Shown here piece by piece: positions 17,438 through 27,667 of a stretch of 64,000 nucleotides of DNA; the stretch's first letter is position 1; every line of letters begins with the position of its first letter. A program made the position numbers and the translations under genes. The DNA is taken from the NCBI GenBank assembly GCA_028277445.1, contig JANQGG010000063.1, positions 1-64,000 on the forward strand. The letters run 5' to 3'. The notes under the pieces were generated by a model, which searched no databases, was not told where the DNA came from, and was given only the letters and a program-made list of their open reading frames with translations. This stretch comes from Chloroherpetonaceae bacterium. Lineage in GTDB: Bacteria > Bacteroidota > Chlorobiia > Chlorobiales > Chloroherpetonaceae.

Positions 17438-20089
17438 ATGAGCACCAAAAAAACAAAATTACAACAACTTGAAAATGAGTTAGCTGAATTAAAGATTAAC
17501 TACAAAAACGTTGCATCTAATTTATCTTTTACCATCAACAATTCGTTGAATGGTATTCTTATCGTTAATACCTCAGGCCTTATTGTTTTAGCAAATCCTA
17601 CTGCGCATAAACTTTTTGAAAAAAATGAGAATCAATTAATCGGCCAGGATTTTGACTTTCCATTCCTTGCTTCAGAAAAAGTTGAGCTTGATATTGTTCA
17701 GAAAAATGGCGCTGTTATCATAGTTGAAATGACGGTAATGGACACGATTTGGAACAATGAGCCGTGTTTTTTAATCACATTGTATGATATTACCGATCGC
17801 ATTCAATCAAAAAAATCCCTAGAAAAACAAAAGTGTCAATATCAACGAATCGTTGAAACAGCTTCCGAAGCGCTATGTGAAATAAAGGAGGATGGCACCA
17901 TTGCTTTTGTTAATGAAAATTTTTGCAAACTGATCCAGACCCCCCAAAAAAAGACCATTGGCAACTCAATCTACAACTTTTTGCATAGGGAGTATCATGG
18001 GTATATCCAAAACCATTTGAGTAGTCCTAACTGCTCCTATCCGTTGCGATTTGATTGCAAAATTCAAACCAAAACCAATCATACCAAGTGGGTCATTGTA
18101 AGTTTATCTTTAATCCGTGATGATAACAAAACCATATCGGGCGCTTTAGTTATGATGACCGACATTACCGATCGAAAGAATTCAGAAGAAGCGTTAAGTT
18201 TGTTGGCTTCAAAATTCAATCATTTTACTGATCACACTTGCCTGGCTTTTGTTGAAATCACTTCTGATTATAAGATCATTTCCTGGAACAATGCAGCTGA
18301 AAAAATATTTGGTTATACTAAAAGCGAAGCCCTTAATCAATCAATTAATCTGATTATACCAGCCGAAGAGAGACCTAATACAAATTTGATCTTCCAGGAG
18401 TTGAAATCCAAATCTGGCGGCAACGAGATTAAGCTTTTCAATCAACGCAAAGATGAGAAGCTGATATATTGTTTATGGATGAATGAGCTGATCAGGAATT
18501 CTAAAGGTGATATCGAAAGCGTTGTTTTACTCATTCACGATATCACCAAGGAACATAAACGCCATGAAGCGATTGAAGAATCTCAAAAAAATCTTTCGGC
18601 AATACTTTCTTCAATCGATGCTGCTGTTTTTACTTTGGATGAAAACATTCAAATTAGTCTATCCAATAAAGCTGCCCAACGATTATTTCAATATTCTGAA
18701 CGAGAGTTCGTAAGGATGCCGTTTCAAAAGCTCCTCTCAAAAAATTACAGCGCTGATTTTATTCAGGGTATTTTAGGTTTTCTAACGTCAAGTGATAACT
18801 TGTTTCGGAACAAAAAAACGCAGGACATTAAAGCGGTACGAAAAAACGGCGAAGAATTTGATACCGAGGTATCCTTAACTAAAATTAAAATTTTTGGCCA
18901 GGAAAAATTAATTGCATTACTCCTCGATATTACCGAACGAAAACAGCATCAACAACAACTTATGCGTTCACAGCGCCTAGAAAGTATTGGGTTGCTGACA
19001 AGTGGTATCGTTCATGAAATGAACGATGTTTTAACCCCAATTATGTTAAGCATTGAATATTTAAAATTTGCCGCTAAGGATCTTGATTTAGCCGATTGCC
19101 TGAACTCACTTGAAACCAGCGCTAAACATGGCCAGGAATTAATTGAACAACTCTTGACCTTTGCACGAGGCAAAGACACAACACACACCCTACTAAACCC
19201 TTACCGATTGCTTTATGATGTTGAATCAATAATACATGAAACGTTTCCGCAATCCATTAAAACCTCTATTGAAATATCCGAAGAACTCTGGTTAATCATT
19301 ACGCATCCCACTGAGTTTCATCAAATACTGATGAACTTGTGCATAAACTCCAAGCATGCCATGGCAAAAGGCGGTATTTTATCGATTAAGGCTGAAAACA
19401 TGGTCATTGACGAAAATTATTGCAAGCAGCATATCGATGCCAAAGTTGGCCCTTATGTTGTTATTCATATCTCTGATACCGGTTCGGGAATACCTAAAGA
19501 TCATTTAAACAAAATATTTGATCCATTTTTTTCAACAAAACCTCAAGGTCAGGGTTCAGGGCTAGGGCTTTCAACGGTTTATTCGCTAATGCAAAACCAT
19601 GGTGGCTTTATGCAGGTTTCTTCAAAAATCAATGAGGGTACGGATGTTTCACTATTTTTTCCGGCTTCAAAACCAAAAGAAAAACCGTTAATAAAACCGA
19701 TTAAAAAAGATCAGTTATACGGTAATGGAGAACTAATTTTAGTTGTTGATGATGAACCATCAATCTTATCTATCACCGAAAACATCCTTAAACGAAATAA
19801 TTACAATGTTGTAACTGCTCAAGAAGGTAGTGAAGCAACTGCAATTTTCGCTCAAAAAAAACGATCCATCGCATGTTGTATCGTTGATATGATGATGCCT
19901 GTAATGGATGGTTATGCAACTGTTCAAGCTTTACAAGCGATGAGTCCGGAAATAAAAGTTTTATTGATTAGCGGATTAATAGATACGTATGATTTGAAAA
20001 GACATTTTGAAAAAAATGTATCGTATTTAAATAAACCCTTTACCGCTCAAATTTTACTCCATTCTCTTCAAAAGCTTTTAACAGCATAG
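17438..20089 (+). CDS. hybrid PAS histidine kinase with receiver domain
   Basis: The 883-residue cytoplasmic protein begins with a short coiled coil (LQQLENELAELKINYKN). Four PAS domains follow, starting near residues 22, 135, 265 and 385. The dimerisation/phosphoacceptor region has IVHEMNDVLTP with His526. The ATPase domain has NLCINSKHAM (N box), DTGSGIP (G1 box) and GQGSGLGLSTVYSLM (G2 box). The C-terminal receiver has VVDDEPSI and VDMMMPVMDGY with acceptor Asp817. No membrane segments are seen. It starts 52 bases after kaiC, so it may read the KaiC state. No KaiB-like SasA sensor domain is visible, so the link is by position only. Confidence 0.93.
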   Translation: MSTKKTKLQQLENELAELKINYKNVASNLSFTINNSLNGILIVNTSGLIVLANPTAHKLFEKNENQLIGQDFDFPFLASEKVELDIVQKNGAVIIVEMTVMDTIWNNEPCFLITLYDITDRIQSKKSLEKQKCQYQRIVETASEALCEIKEDGTIAFVNENFCKLIQTPQKKTIGNSIYNFLHREYHGYIQNHLSSPNCSYPLRFDCKIQTKTNHTKWVIVSLSLIRDDNKTISGALVMMTDITDRKNSEEALSLLASKFNHFTDHTCLAFVEITSDYKIISWNNAAEKIFGYTKSEALNQSINLIIPAEERPNTNLIFQELKSKSGGNEIKLFNQRKDEKLIYCLWMNELIRNSKGDIESVVLLIHDITKEHKRHEAIEESQKNLSAILSSIDAAVFTLDENIQISLSNKAAQRLFQYSEREFVRMPFQKLLSKNYSADFIQGILGFLTSSDNLFRNKKTQDIKAVRKNGEEFDTEVSLTKIKIFGQEKLIALLLDITERKQHQQQLMRSQRLESIGLLTSGIVHEMNDVLTPIMLSIEYLKFAAKDLDLADCLNSLETSAKHGQELIEQLLTFARGKDTTHTLLNPYRLLYDVESIIHETFPQSIKTSIEISEELWLIITHPTEFHQILMNLCINSKHAMAKGGILSIKAENMVIDENYCKQHIDAKVGPYVVIHISDTGSGIPKDHLNKIFDPFFSTKPQGQGSGLGLSTVYSLMQNHGGFMQVSSKINEGTDVSLFFPASKPKEKPLIKPIKKDQLYGNGELILVVDDEPSILSITENILKRNNYNVVTAQEGSEATAIFAQKKRSIACCIVDMMMPVMDGYATVQALQAMSPEIKVLLISGLIDTYDLKRHFEKNVSYLNKPFTAQILLHSLQKLLTA

Positions 20090-20350
20090 TTCATTAGTTA
20101 AAGATTTCTTTGATCCGCATAACATTTATCAATTTTTAAGCAAACCGTTTATCGAACCATTAGTCTGGAAAAATAACTTAAGGTCAACGAAAATACATTT
20201 GTAAGTTATCCAGGAAAATTATCAGAAACACTAATTTTTTATGCCGAAGGATTGAAAGCGATAACATAAAGCTTCAAATGTATTGAAGTATTCTTTTGAG
20301 TTTGAAATAGATTTTTGAAATTATGTTGTTAAAAAACCCATATCATTAAA

Positions 20351-23300
20351 ATGGCACAACGTATCGCCGATTTAAAAAAAGAAATTGCTGAATTACGTGC
20401 GCAACTGGAAGTAGAAAAAACAAATTATGAACACATTTGCCAAAATAGCGGGGATGGAATTTTAGTTACAAATTATGAAGGACAAATACTTTACGCCAAC
20501 CCTTCTGCTTGTGAGTTATTTGAAAAACCAAAAGAGGTTTTAATCGGTAGCGACTTTGGACAACCCATTATTGAAGAACAAAAAACAGAGCTTACCATTG
20601 TTTCATCGAGCTATAAAGTCGCTGAAATGAAAGTTGCCCAATCAACATGGGAATCAGATAAAGCCTTTATTATTACACTTCGAGATATCACACAATTAAA
20701 GTTGGAACAACAGTCTTTGATTGAAGAACGCAACTTCGCCAATCATCTGTTTCATTCTGCCCCCACAATGGTTGTGGTTTTGGATCAAAACGGGTTCCCG
20801 ATTCAAATGAACCGATATGCCAAACTCATCACCGGTTTCAAACCCGAAGATTTCACAGAAAAAAATTGGTTTTATACTGTTGTTTCCGATTCGGATCAAA
20901 ACAATGCCATTGAACATTTTAATGCATTACTAAACCACAAGAACAGCCACGAATGCATTCTTCCTTTAAGAACAAAAGATAACCATGAAGTTTTAGTTCA
21001 TTGGAGCTGTTCTCGCATTTTTAAAAACGATCAGCATCTTTTTGGCATATTAATTATCGGATACGACATAACCCAATCCATGAAAGAACATGATCAGCTT
21101 CGCTCTTCGGAAGAAAAGCTAAGAAATATTTTCGATCACTGTCCCCTTGGCATTTTCCATGTAGACTACAACGGAAGGTTTATGTATTTAAATGCAAAAT
21201 TTGCCGATCAATTGGGTTTTGATTCGACTGATGACGTGTTTGAATACATGAATAATAATGCGCTATCGGTGTTTGAATACCCTGAGTCCCCAAAGAAAAT
21301 ATTGGAGTTTACCCTTCAAAATAATTCAACCGCTACATTCAGACAGCGATTACTTAAGAAAAACGGTGATAGCTGGTTAAGTAAACTAACCATTCGGCCC
21401 ATTAAAACTCCCGAAGGTCAACTCAGCCACTTTGAAGGCTTTGTGGAAGATATCTCTCGCCGCACTAAAATAGAGAACGATTTAATCCGAAGCAATAAAC
21501 GTTACCAACGCATGGCTTCAAATATAAATGCAATGATCTATCAGGTTGAGCTATACCCAGATAAATCGTATCGTTTTTTATATGTTAGCCCAAAAATTAA
21601 AGAGATCTATGAAATTTCAGTTGAAACGCTTTATCAAAATCCTACAATTATAAAAAGCTTACATTCGGAAGCAGCTTGTATTGAGTTTACTGAAAAAATT
21701 TTTAAAGGTATAAATACAAACAAGCCTATAGAATGGGAGGGATGGTTAAAAACAAAATCCGGCAAAAAAAAGTGGCTATATGTCTCTAACACGTTTGAAA
21801 AAAAATCTGATAACATAACAATTATTGATGGGCTTGTCATAGACATGTCCGATCGCAAATTAGCTGAAGAGAACTTAAACAAGAATCAGTTGATTTTAGC
21901 AAAATCGCAATCGGTTGCTCAATTGGGAAGTTGGGAGTGGAATGTTAAGACTAATGAAGTGCTTTGGTCAGATCAAATGTATACTCTTTACGATGTATCC
22001 AAATCCATAAAACCCTCCAAGGAACTGTTTATTACACTCATTCATCCAGACGATGTGCCTAAAGTGATGGCACATCACAAAGAAATGTTTAAAAATAGCT
22101 CTAAAGACAACTCGATCATCTATAGAATTGTTAAAAAAAACGGGCAAACGCGTTATATCAAATCCATATATGATGTTAAAAAGAATGCCAATAATGATGT
22201 GTTATCCATTTTTGGCACTGATCAGGATGTCACTCATGTTATAATTGCACAAAATGCGCTTGAAGAATCAACAACAAAGTACAAACGCTTGGCTGAAAAT
22301 GTACCTGGAATGGTTTACCAGTACCAATATTATCATAGTTTTGAAGCCTTCGACTACATTAGCCCGAATTGTCAAAATATTTTAGAAATTGATGCTGAAA
22401 CGCTTACTGAGAATCCTCAAAAATTTCGATCCCTATTCCACAAAGATGATATCCCCTCTTTGCAACAGTCTCTAGATAAAAGTATTCGCAAATTATCTCG
22501 CTGGAACTGGGAAGGACGTATTGTTACACCTTCCGGTAAAGTCAAATGGGTACACTGCCTTTCCAAACCCATATTATTAGAAACCGGCGTCATTATATGG
22601 GAAGGTATCGTTTTGGATGTTACCGATAGAAAAACTCAGGAAGAAAAAATCACTCTGCTTTCTACGGCTGTTGAACAAAGCGCCAACTGTGTTGTTATTA
22701 CTGATGCTAACGGAAATATTCAATACACAAATCCAAAATTTAAAGTTATTACAGGATACGAATCCGAAGAAGTTTTGGGTCAAAATCCTCGTTTATTAAA
22801 ATCGGGATACCACCCGAATAGTTTTTATGACGAGCTTTGGGAAACCATTTCCAATGGAAACGTTTGGAAAGGTGAACTTAAAAACAAAAATAAGAAAGGT
22901 CATCATTACTGGGAAACAGCAACAATTACGCCTATAAAAGATTCTGAAGGAAAAATCATCAATTATATTGCTATCAAAGAAAATATTACCAAACAAAAAC
23001 AAGCTGAACTTGAACTTAAAGAAAATGAAAAACTATTAAACACAATATACAGTACACTCCACACCGGTATTAGTTTGATTACACCTGATGGTCAAATACT
23101 ACAAACAAATCGGGCTTTTTGCACCATTTTAGGATATGATGAATTTGAATTAGACCAAAAAAATGTGTTGGACCTGGTACCTAAAAAATATCATTTGTCC
23201 CTAAATCGATTGCTTAAAAAAGCAATCATTGGCAAAGTTACCCCATCGATTGAAATCAATATGTCCAAGAAAAACAGGCGACGAATTACCCTCCAAATTC

Positions 23301-25288
23301 GTTCAAGTCTGATTGTACAAGCCAATGGCAACAGAACCATTTTAGCCTCCATTAACGATATAACCGATCAAAAAAAAGCTGAACAAGCTTTAAAACAAAG
23401 CGTCAATAATTATAAACGAATTGTTGAAACTGCATCGGAAGGCTTATGGACAGAAGATGAAAACGGTTTGATCATTTTTGCTAACCACCGAATGTGTGAA
23501 CTTTTTGATTTAAGCCTGGATGATATTCTGGGTAAATCAATCGATGAATTTTTGGATCCAACCGAGAATCTTGATTTACAAGAGGTCCATAAAGGCACGA
23601 AAAAAGGCAAAAAATTGTCTCGTGATGTTAAGTTTTTAAAACACAATAACACCATTCTTTGGGGGATTATTAACCTAAGCCCAATTTATAATGAAAAAAA
23701 CAAATATATCGGCACGCTTGGTATGCTTACTGATATTACGGAGCGTAAATATGCTGAAACCGAATTAAGACACTCCGAAGAAAGTTTATCGGCTATTTTT
23801 GAATCGTTGGATGCCGGCGTTGTTATCATTAATTATTCAGGTATTATTACCAAGGCAAATACGACCATTAAAACGATCTATCAATATTCCCAGGATGAAC
23901 TGATCGGAAAACACTTTGAAATATTACTACCGGAATCTGCTCGCCAAGAGCATCTTGAATTCTTAAACGAGTTTGTTAAATCGCCAAATACCCATTATAA
24001 AGTATCAGATCAAGACGAGGTTCTTGGCCTGCGAAAAGATGGTAGTCTCTTCCCTGTTGATATATCCATTTCGAAAATTTATGTTGGCGGCGAAAAGAAT
24101 TTGGCGCTAATGGTTTCAGATATCACTGAACGGAAACAGATTCAATCCCAGCTTTTACGATCACAACGTATGGAAAGCATTGGATTACTTGCCAGTGGTA
24201 TTGCGCATGATATGAATAACATTATTACTCCGATTATGATGAGCACGGAGCTTATGACGGATTACGTTTCCAATAGTAAGGGTTTAAAGCGTCTTGAAGT
24301 TATTAAACATAGTTCAGATCGGGCCAAACAGCTCATTCAACAATTACTCTTGTTTGCAAAAGGTGGGTACGACAAAAAAATACCTGTTAATCTCCGTCGT
24401 GTTATTTTTGAAATCATCTCCTTTATATCGGAAACCTTTTCAAAATCGATTGAAATTGTTCATAACATTGATTCTCCCCTGCCTTATGTTTTGGCAGATC
24501 CCACACAATTGCATCAGATCATCTTAAATCTCTGTGTTAATGCCCAAGATGCCATGCCTCAGGGTGGTAAATTGACAATTATTGCCACAAAAACGGAAAT
24601 AGATCGGGAAATGGCTTCAAAAAATATCGATGCAAAGCCCGGAACTTATGCCTTGGTTCAGATCCAAGACACCGGTATTGGCATTTCTAAAAAGCATTTA
24701 AATTCAATTTTTGAGCCATTCTTTACAACCAAAGAACACGGAAAAGGAACTGGTCTTGGGCTTTCAATGGTCTATAACATTACTCAAAACCATAGCGGCT
24801 TTATTGATGTCAATAGCCGAGAAAATGAGGGCACAACCTTTAATCTTTTCCTACCGGTAATTCTTAGTGAAACGCAAGCTGAAGAGGTTGTAAATCCTAA
24901 CAAACTCATTAAAGGCAATGGCCGTGTAATTTTAGTGGTTGATGATGAAATTGATATTCGCGAAGTTACCTCTCAAATCTTAGCCGGCTACGACTATATC
25001 CCGATTTGTGCCAAAGATGGCGAGCAAGCCATCCAGCTTTATCGTGAGCATCAAAATATTATTGACGGCGTTATTATTGATTTGATGATGCCGGTTATGG
25101 ATGGTTTTACAGCGATTTCAGAATTAAAAAAATACAATGCGAATTTAAAAATTTTGGCGGTAAGCGGTTTGATAGATCACAAAACATTTTCTGAAAAATC
25201 AAATGCAAACATTCACGGTCTTATCAACAAACCTTACTCTACTGAAACACTTTTAACGAAATTGGGTGAAATGTTTTCGGAAAACTGA
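20351..25288 (+). CDS. giant hybrid histidine kinase with ten PAS domains
   Basis: The 1645-residue cytoplasmic protein has an N-terminal coiled coil (LKKEIAELRAQLEVEKTNYE) like its upstream neighbour. Ten PAS or PAS/PAC repeats follow, each marked by a (D/E)IT(E/D)RK- or DMSDRK-type PAC end. The acceptor helix has IAHDMNNIITP with His1286. The ATPase domain has NLCVNAQDAM and GKGTGLGLSMVYNIT. The receiver has VVDDEIDIREV and IIDLMMPVMDGF with Asp1577. The shared head, kinase core and receiver show that it and the preceding kinase are paralogues. The gap of 261 bases to that kinase gives it room for its own promoter. The ligand of no PAS domain can be named. Confidence 0.93.
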   Translation: MAQRIADLKKEIAELRAQLEVEKTNYEHICQNSGDGILVTNYEGQILYANPSACELFEKPKEVLIGSDFGQPIIEEQKTELTIVSSSYKVAEMKVAQSTWESDKAFIITLRDITQLKLEQQSLIEERNFANHLFHSAPTMVVVLDQNGFPIQMNRYAKLITGFKPEDFTEKNWFYTVVSDSDQNNAIEHFNALLNHKNSHECILPLRTKDNHEVLVHWSCSRIFKNDQHLFGILIIGYDITQSMKEHDQLRSSEEKLRNIFDHCPLGIFHVDYNGRFMYLNAKFADQLGFDSTDDVFEYMNNNALSVFEYPESPKKILEFTLQNNSTATFRQRLLKKNGDSWLSKLTIRPIKTPEGQLSHFEGFVEDISRRTKIENDLIRSNKRYQRMASNINAMIYQVELYPDKSYRFLYVSPKIKEIYEISVETLYQNPTIIKSLHSEAACIEFTEKIFKGINTNKPIEWEGWLKTKSGKKKWLYVSNTFEKKSDNITIIDGLVIDMSDRKLAEENLNKNQLILAKSQSVAQLGSWEWNVKTNEVLWSDQMYTLYDVSKSIKPSKELFITLIHPDDVPKVMAHHKEMFKNSSKDNSIIYRIVKKNGQTRYIKSIYDVKKNANNDVLSIFGTDQDVTHVIIAQNALEESTTKYKRLAENVPGMVYQYQYYHSFEAFDYISPNCQNILEIDAETLTENPQKFRSLFHKDDIPSLQQSLDKSIRKLSRWNWEGRIVTPSGKVKWVHCLSKPILLETGVIIWEGIVLDVTDRKTQEEKITLLSTAVEQSANCVVITDANGNIQYTNPKFKVITGYESEEVLGQNPRLLKSGYHPNSFYDELWETISNGNVWKGELKNKNKKGHHYWETATITPIKDSEGKIINYIAIKENITKQKQAELELKENEKLLNTIYSTLHTGISLITPDGQILQTNRAFCTILGYDEFELDQKNVLDLVPKKYHLSLNRLLKKAIIGKVTPSIEINMSKKNRRRITLQIRSSLIVQANGNRTILASINDITDQKKAEQALKQSVNNYKRIVETASEGLWTEDENGLIIFANHRMCELFDLSLDDILGKSIDEFLDPTENLDLQEVHKGTKKGKKLSRDVKFLKHNNTILWGIINLSPIYNEKNKYIGTLGMLTDITERKYAETELRHSEESLSAIFESLDAGVVIINYSGIITKANTTIKTIYQYSQDELIGKHFEILLPESARQEHLEFLNEFVKSPNTHYKVSDQDEVLGLRKDGSLFPVDISISKIYVGGEKNLALMVSDITERKQIQSQLLRSQRMESIGLLASGIAHDMNNIITPIMMSTELMTDYVSNSKGLKRLEVIKHSSDRAKQLIQQLLLFAKGGYDKKIPVNLRRVIFEIISFISETFSKSIEIVHNIDSPLPYVLADPTQLHQIILNLCVNAQDAMPQGGKLTIIATKTEIDREMASKNIDAKPGTYALVQIQDTGIGISKKHLNSIFEPFFTTKEHGKGTGLGLSMVYNITQNHSGFIDVNSRENEGTTFNLFLPVILSETQAEEVVNPNKLIKGNGRVILVVDDEIDIREVTSQILAGYDYIPICAKDGEQAIQLYREHQNIIDGVIIDLMMPVMDGFTAISELKKYNANLKILAVSGLIDHKTFSEKSNANIHGLINKPYSTETLLTKLGEMFSEN

Positions 25289-25886
25289 ATAGGGCTTTAT
25301 TTATGGACTTATGAATGTTACTATCGAAAGGATCAATATAATGCGTCGTTTGGTTCGGATTGTTAAATTGCACTTTCAAAATGCCAGACTGATAATGACG
25401 CATTTACGTTATCGGTCACCCTGAACTGGATTCAGGGTCTCAGACTTCGGCAAGAACGTGAGATGCTGAAACAAGTTCAGCATGACTAGAAAAAAGAGTG
25501 TCATTTTCTGTTTGTTTATTGGCATATATTTGAGCTTCCAATGACGCATGATTATAGCTATAACAAGGGGTTGCAACCCCTTGTTTTCGAAACTACCCTA
25601 TGCCAGCATGTCATTTCTTATTTGCCCGTTGTCAAATATGAAAACTGGCAATGGTGGTTTATAATTGAATTAACAGTTATTACAGTGACAGTTACGGATT
25701 CCCTGAAGATACCCCATCGTTGCAAAAGAAGTGAAAGAACAATTTTAGTCAACTATATTTTCCCTTGCAAAGTAATTTTGCATAGTGATACAAATAGTTC
25801 AGTTCATACGAAACATTATTCATAAACATGATGTCTAACTGATAAGATTTTATGCCTTCATTTTGCAAAACCTTTCAAAACTTTTA
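25289..25886. other. intergenic stretch with repeat copy 2
   Basis: Between the giant kinase and the TPR gene there is no convincing gene. 25399-25540 is the interspersed repeat. The rest is AT-rich and shows no terminator or RNA gene that I can support. Confidence 0.6.
25394..25549. repeat. interspersed repeat, copy 2, with ten-base direct repeats at both ends
   Basis: The element matches window positions 1-142, including both hairpin units and the block TGTCATTTTCTGTTTGTTTATT. It is bounded on the left (25394-25403) and right (25540-25549) by AATGACGCAT. This may be a duplicated target site or part of the element, because copy 1 also ends at ATGAC (143-147) and begins at GCATTTACG. A TATATTTG (25525-25532) near the right end resembles a Bacteroidota-type -7 promoter box. 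Confidence 0.8.
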
Positions 25887-27587
25887 ATGCGTATTTTTAT
25901 TTGTGATTTTTACCGACGAGTTTGTTCAAGGCTTTGCTTCGTTATCCTATTTACAGTATATAGCATTCCCTCACTAAATGCTTCACAAATTTCCAATGAC
26001 ACCACTGATGTTCTCAAAAAAGGCACGTTTCTTATTGAACAAAAACAGTTCGAAAGCGCCAAAATACTTTTTCTCAATGCCTTAAAAAACACGCCAAATA
26101 ACGCAAAGTTTCATCTGGGGCATGCGTTATCTGAAATGGGATTAGGTCATGATAATCGGGCCGTAACGTCCTTTAATACGGCTCTTAGCCTCGATTCCAG
26201 CTTATCGGAGGCTTATAGAGGCTTAGGATTGATTTTCCTTCGTTCGATGCAATTCGAAAATGCTGCACAACACTTTAAACAGACCTTACGCCTCAATCCC
26301 GATGATATTGAAACACACTTGTGGCTTTCCGAAGCCCAAATGCATACCCAGCGCTATCAAGCTTCGCGGCAACATTATGAAATTGCGTTAAGTTTAATGA
26401 AGGAAAAACTTCACGCTCACCCCGACTCATTACAGCTTTACCAAACCTTGATTGAAGCCTATTTGCTTAGCGGCAAATGGAATAACGCTATAAAACTGAC
26501 TGATGAATTAAAAAAATTTGATACACTTCGCGCTGAACAACTTTATCAACGTATTGTTTCATCTCGTCAGAAACACGACCAACAGATTGCATTTTTAAAA
26601 CACGCGTATCAAAACCAACGCAATAAACCATCAAAAGCAGCGCTTGCATTTAGGCTAGGTGTTGCCTACATGTCGGTTCAACATTATGAAAATGCACTTA
26701 CATGGCTTGAGCGCAGTCTTTCATTTGATCCATCCAATACAAAAGCCTTGAATGCTCTGGCTGTTGTTTACCTCCATTTCAAGCAACCGCAAAAAGCCAT
26801 TGATGTTCTAAAACCCATACTAAGCGGATTAAATGTTTCAGAGATTGTTTTTCTCAACCTCGGTCATGCCTATTTGAGAACTAAAGAATTCAATAAGGCG
26901 ATCTCAATGTTTCAGCAAGCCATAGAAAAAAACCCTTCGGTGGCAGATGCGTATTACGGTTTAGCTATGGCATATCTCAGTCTCGAAACAAATATGAAAA
27001 CGAAAGCCCTTGTTTATGCCTCTTTGCAGATCAATCTGAATGGTGAGCTCAAACAGATTTCATCAGAAAAAAATCAAACAGAAAATCGATATCAAAACAT
27101 CATCGAAACCCTAAAACACGCCGTTTCAATACGTCCTGATTTTACCGAAGCACAGTTTGCGTTAGGTATGGCTTATTTGGAGATAAGGTTATATGCAAAA
27201 GCTATAGAAGCATTTAGAATGAGCGCCAGGTTTAAACCAAAAGAAGCTGAGTATATTTTGGGTTTGGGGGTTGCTTACAAAAAAATGGGGCATATCGAAA
27301 CGGCAGAAATGCATTTACAAAAGGCTATCCATCTGAATCCGGGTCTTGCTGCTGCACATCAACACTTGGGAGGTATTTATTTATCTGAATACAATTATCC
27401 GGAAGCCATTAAATCGTTTATGAATGCTAAAACGATCCAGCCAAAGGATGTCGCAACAATTTTCTTGCTTGCTAAACTCTATCACATCACCGGGCAAAAA
27501 CTCCTCTTTCAACAAATGGTAGATGAATTAAACGAAATAAATCCCTCACTAGTCAACCGATTAAAAAAGCATCTGAAGTTAAAATGA
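25887..27587 (+). CDS. exported TPR-repeat protein
   Basis: From the ATG at 25887 the 566-residue protein has a signal-like segment (LCFVILFTVYSIPSLNAS) followed by about ten tetratricopeptide repeats to the C-terminus. Clear copies include AKFHLGHALSEMGLGHDNRA, SEAYRGLGLIFLRSMQFENA and AEYILGLGVAYKKMGHIETA. It is probably periplasmic and scaffolds a protein complex. An in-frame TTG at 25863 would lengthen the leader. A gap of about 600 bases separates it from the kinases, so it need not belong to the Kai region. Confidence 0.85.
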   Translation: MRIFICDFYRRVCSRLCFVILFTVYSIPSLNASQISNDTTDVLKKGTFLIEQKQFESAKILFLNALKNTPNNAKFHLGHALSEMGLGHDNRAVTSFNTALSLDSSLSEAYRGLGLIFLRSMQFENAAQHFKQTLRLNPDDIETHLWLSEAQMHTQRYQASRQHYEIALSLMKEKLHAHPDSLQLYQTLIEAYLLSGKWNNAIKLTDELKKFDTLRAEQLYQRIVSSRQKHDQQIAFLKHAYQNQRNKPSKAALAFRLGVAYMSVQHYENALTWLERSLSFDPSNTKALNALAVVYLHFKQPQKAIDVLKPILSGLNVSEIVFLNLGHAYLRTKEFNKAISMFQQAIEKNPSVADAYYGLAMAYLSLETNMKTKALVYASLQINLNGELKQISSEKNQTENRYQNIIETLKHAVSIRPDFTEAQFALGMAYLEIRLYAKAIEAFRMSARFKPKEAEYILGLGVAYKKMGHIETAEMHLQKAIHLNPGLAAAHQHLGGIYLSEYNYPEAIKSFMNAKTIQPKDVATIFLLAKLYHITGQKLLFQQMVDELNEINPSLVNRLKKHLKLK

Positions 27588-27667
27588 ACTACCCCGCAGC
27601 AAGCCACGGGTTATTAAGCCTTAAAACAGAATAACACCTTAGCTGCTTCGATTGTGTCTGCCACCAT

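Noticed and set aside
25541-25825. A 94-codon open frame after repeat copy 2
   Set aside because: It begins inside the repeat's right-end direct repeat, its amino-acid make-up is unlike a real protein, and it shows no motif. It seems to be chance.
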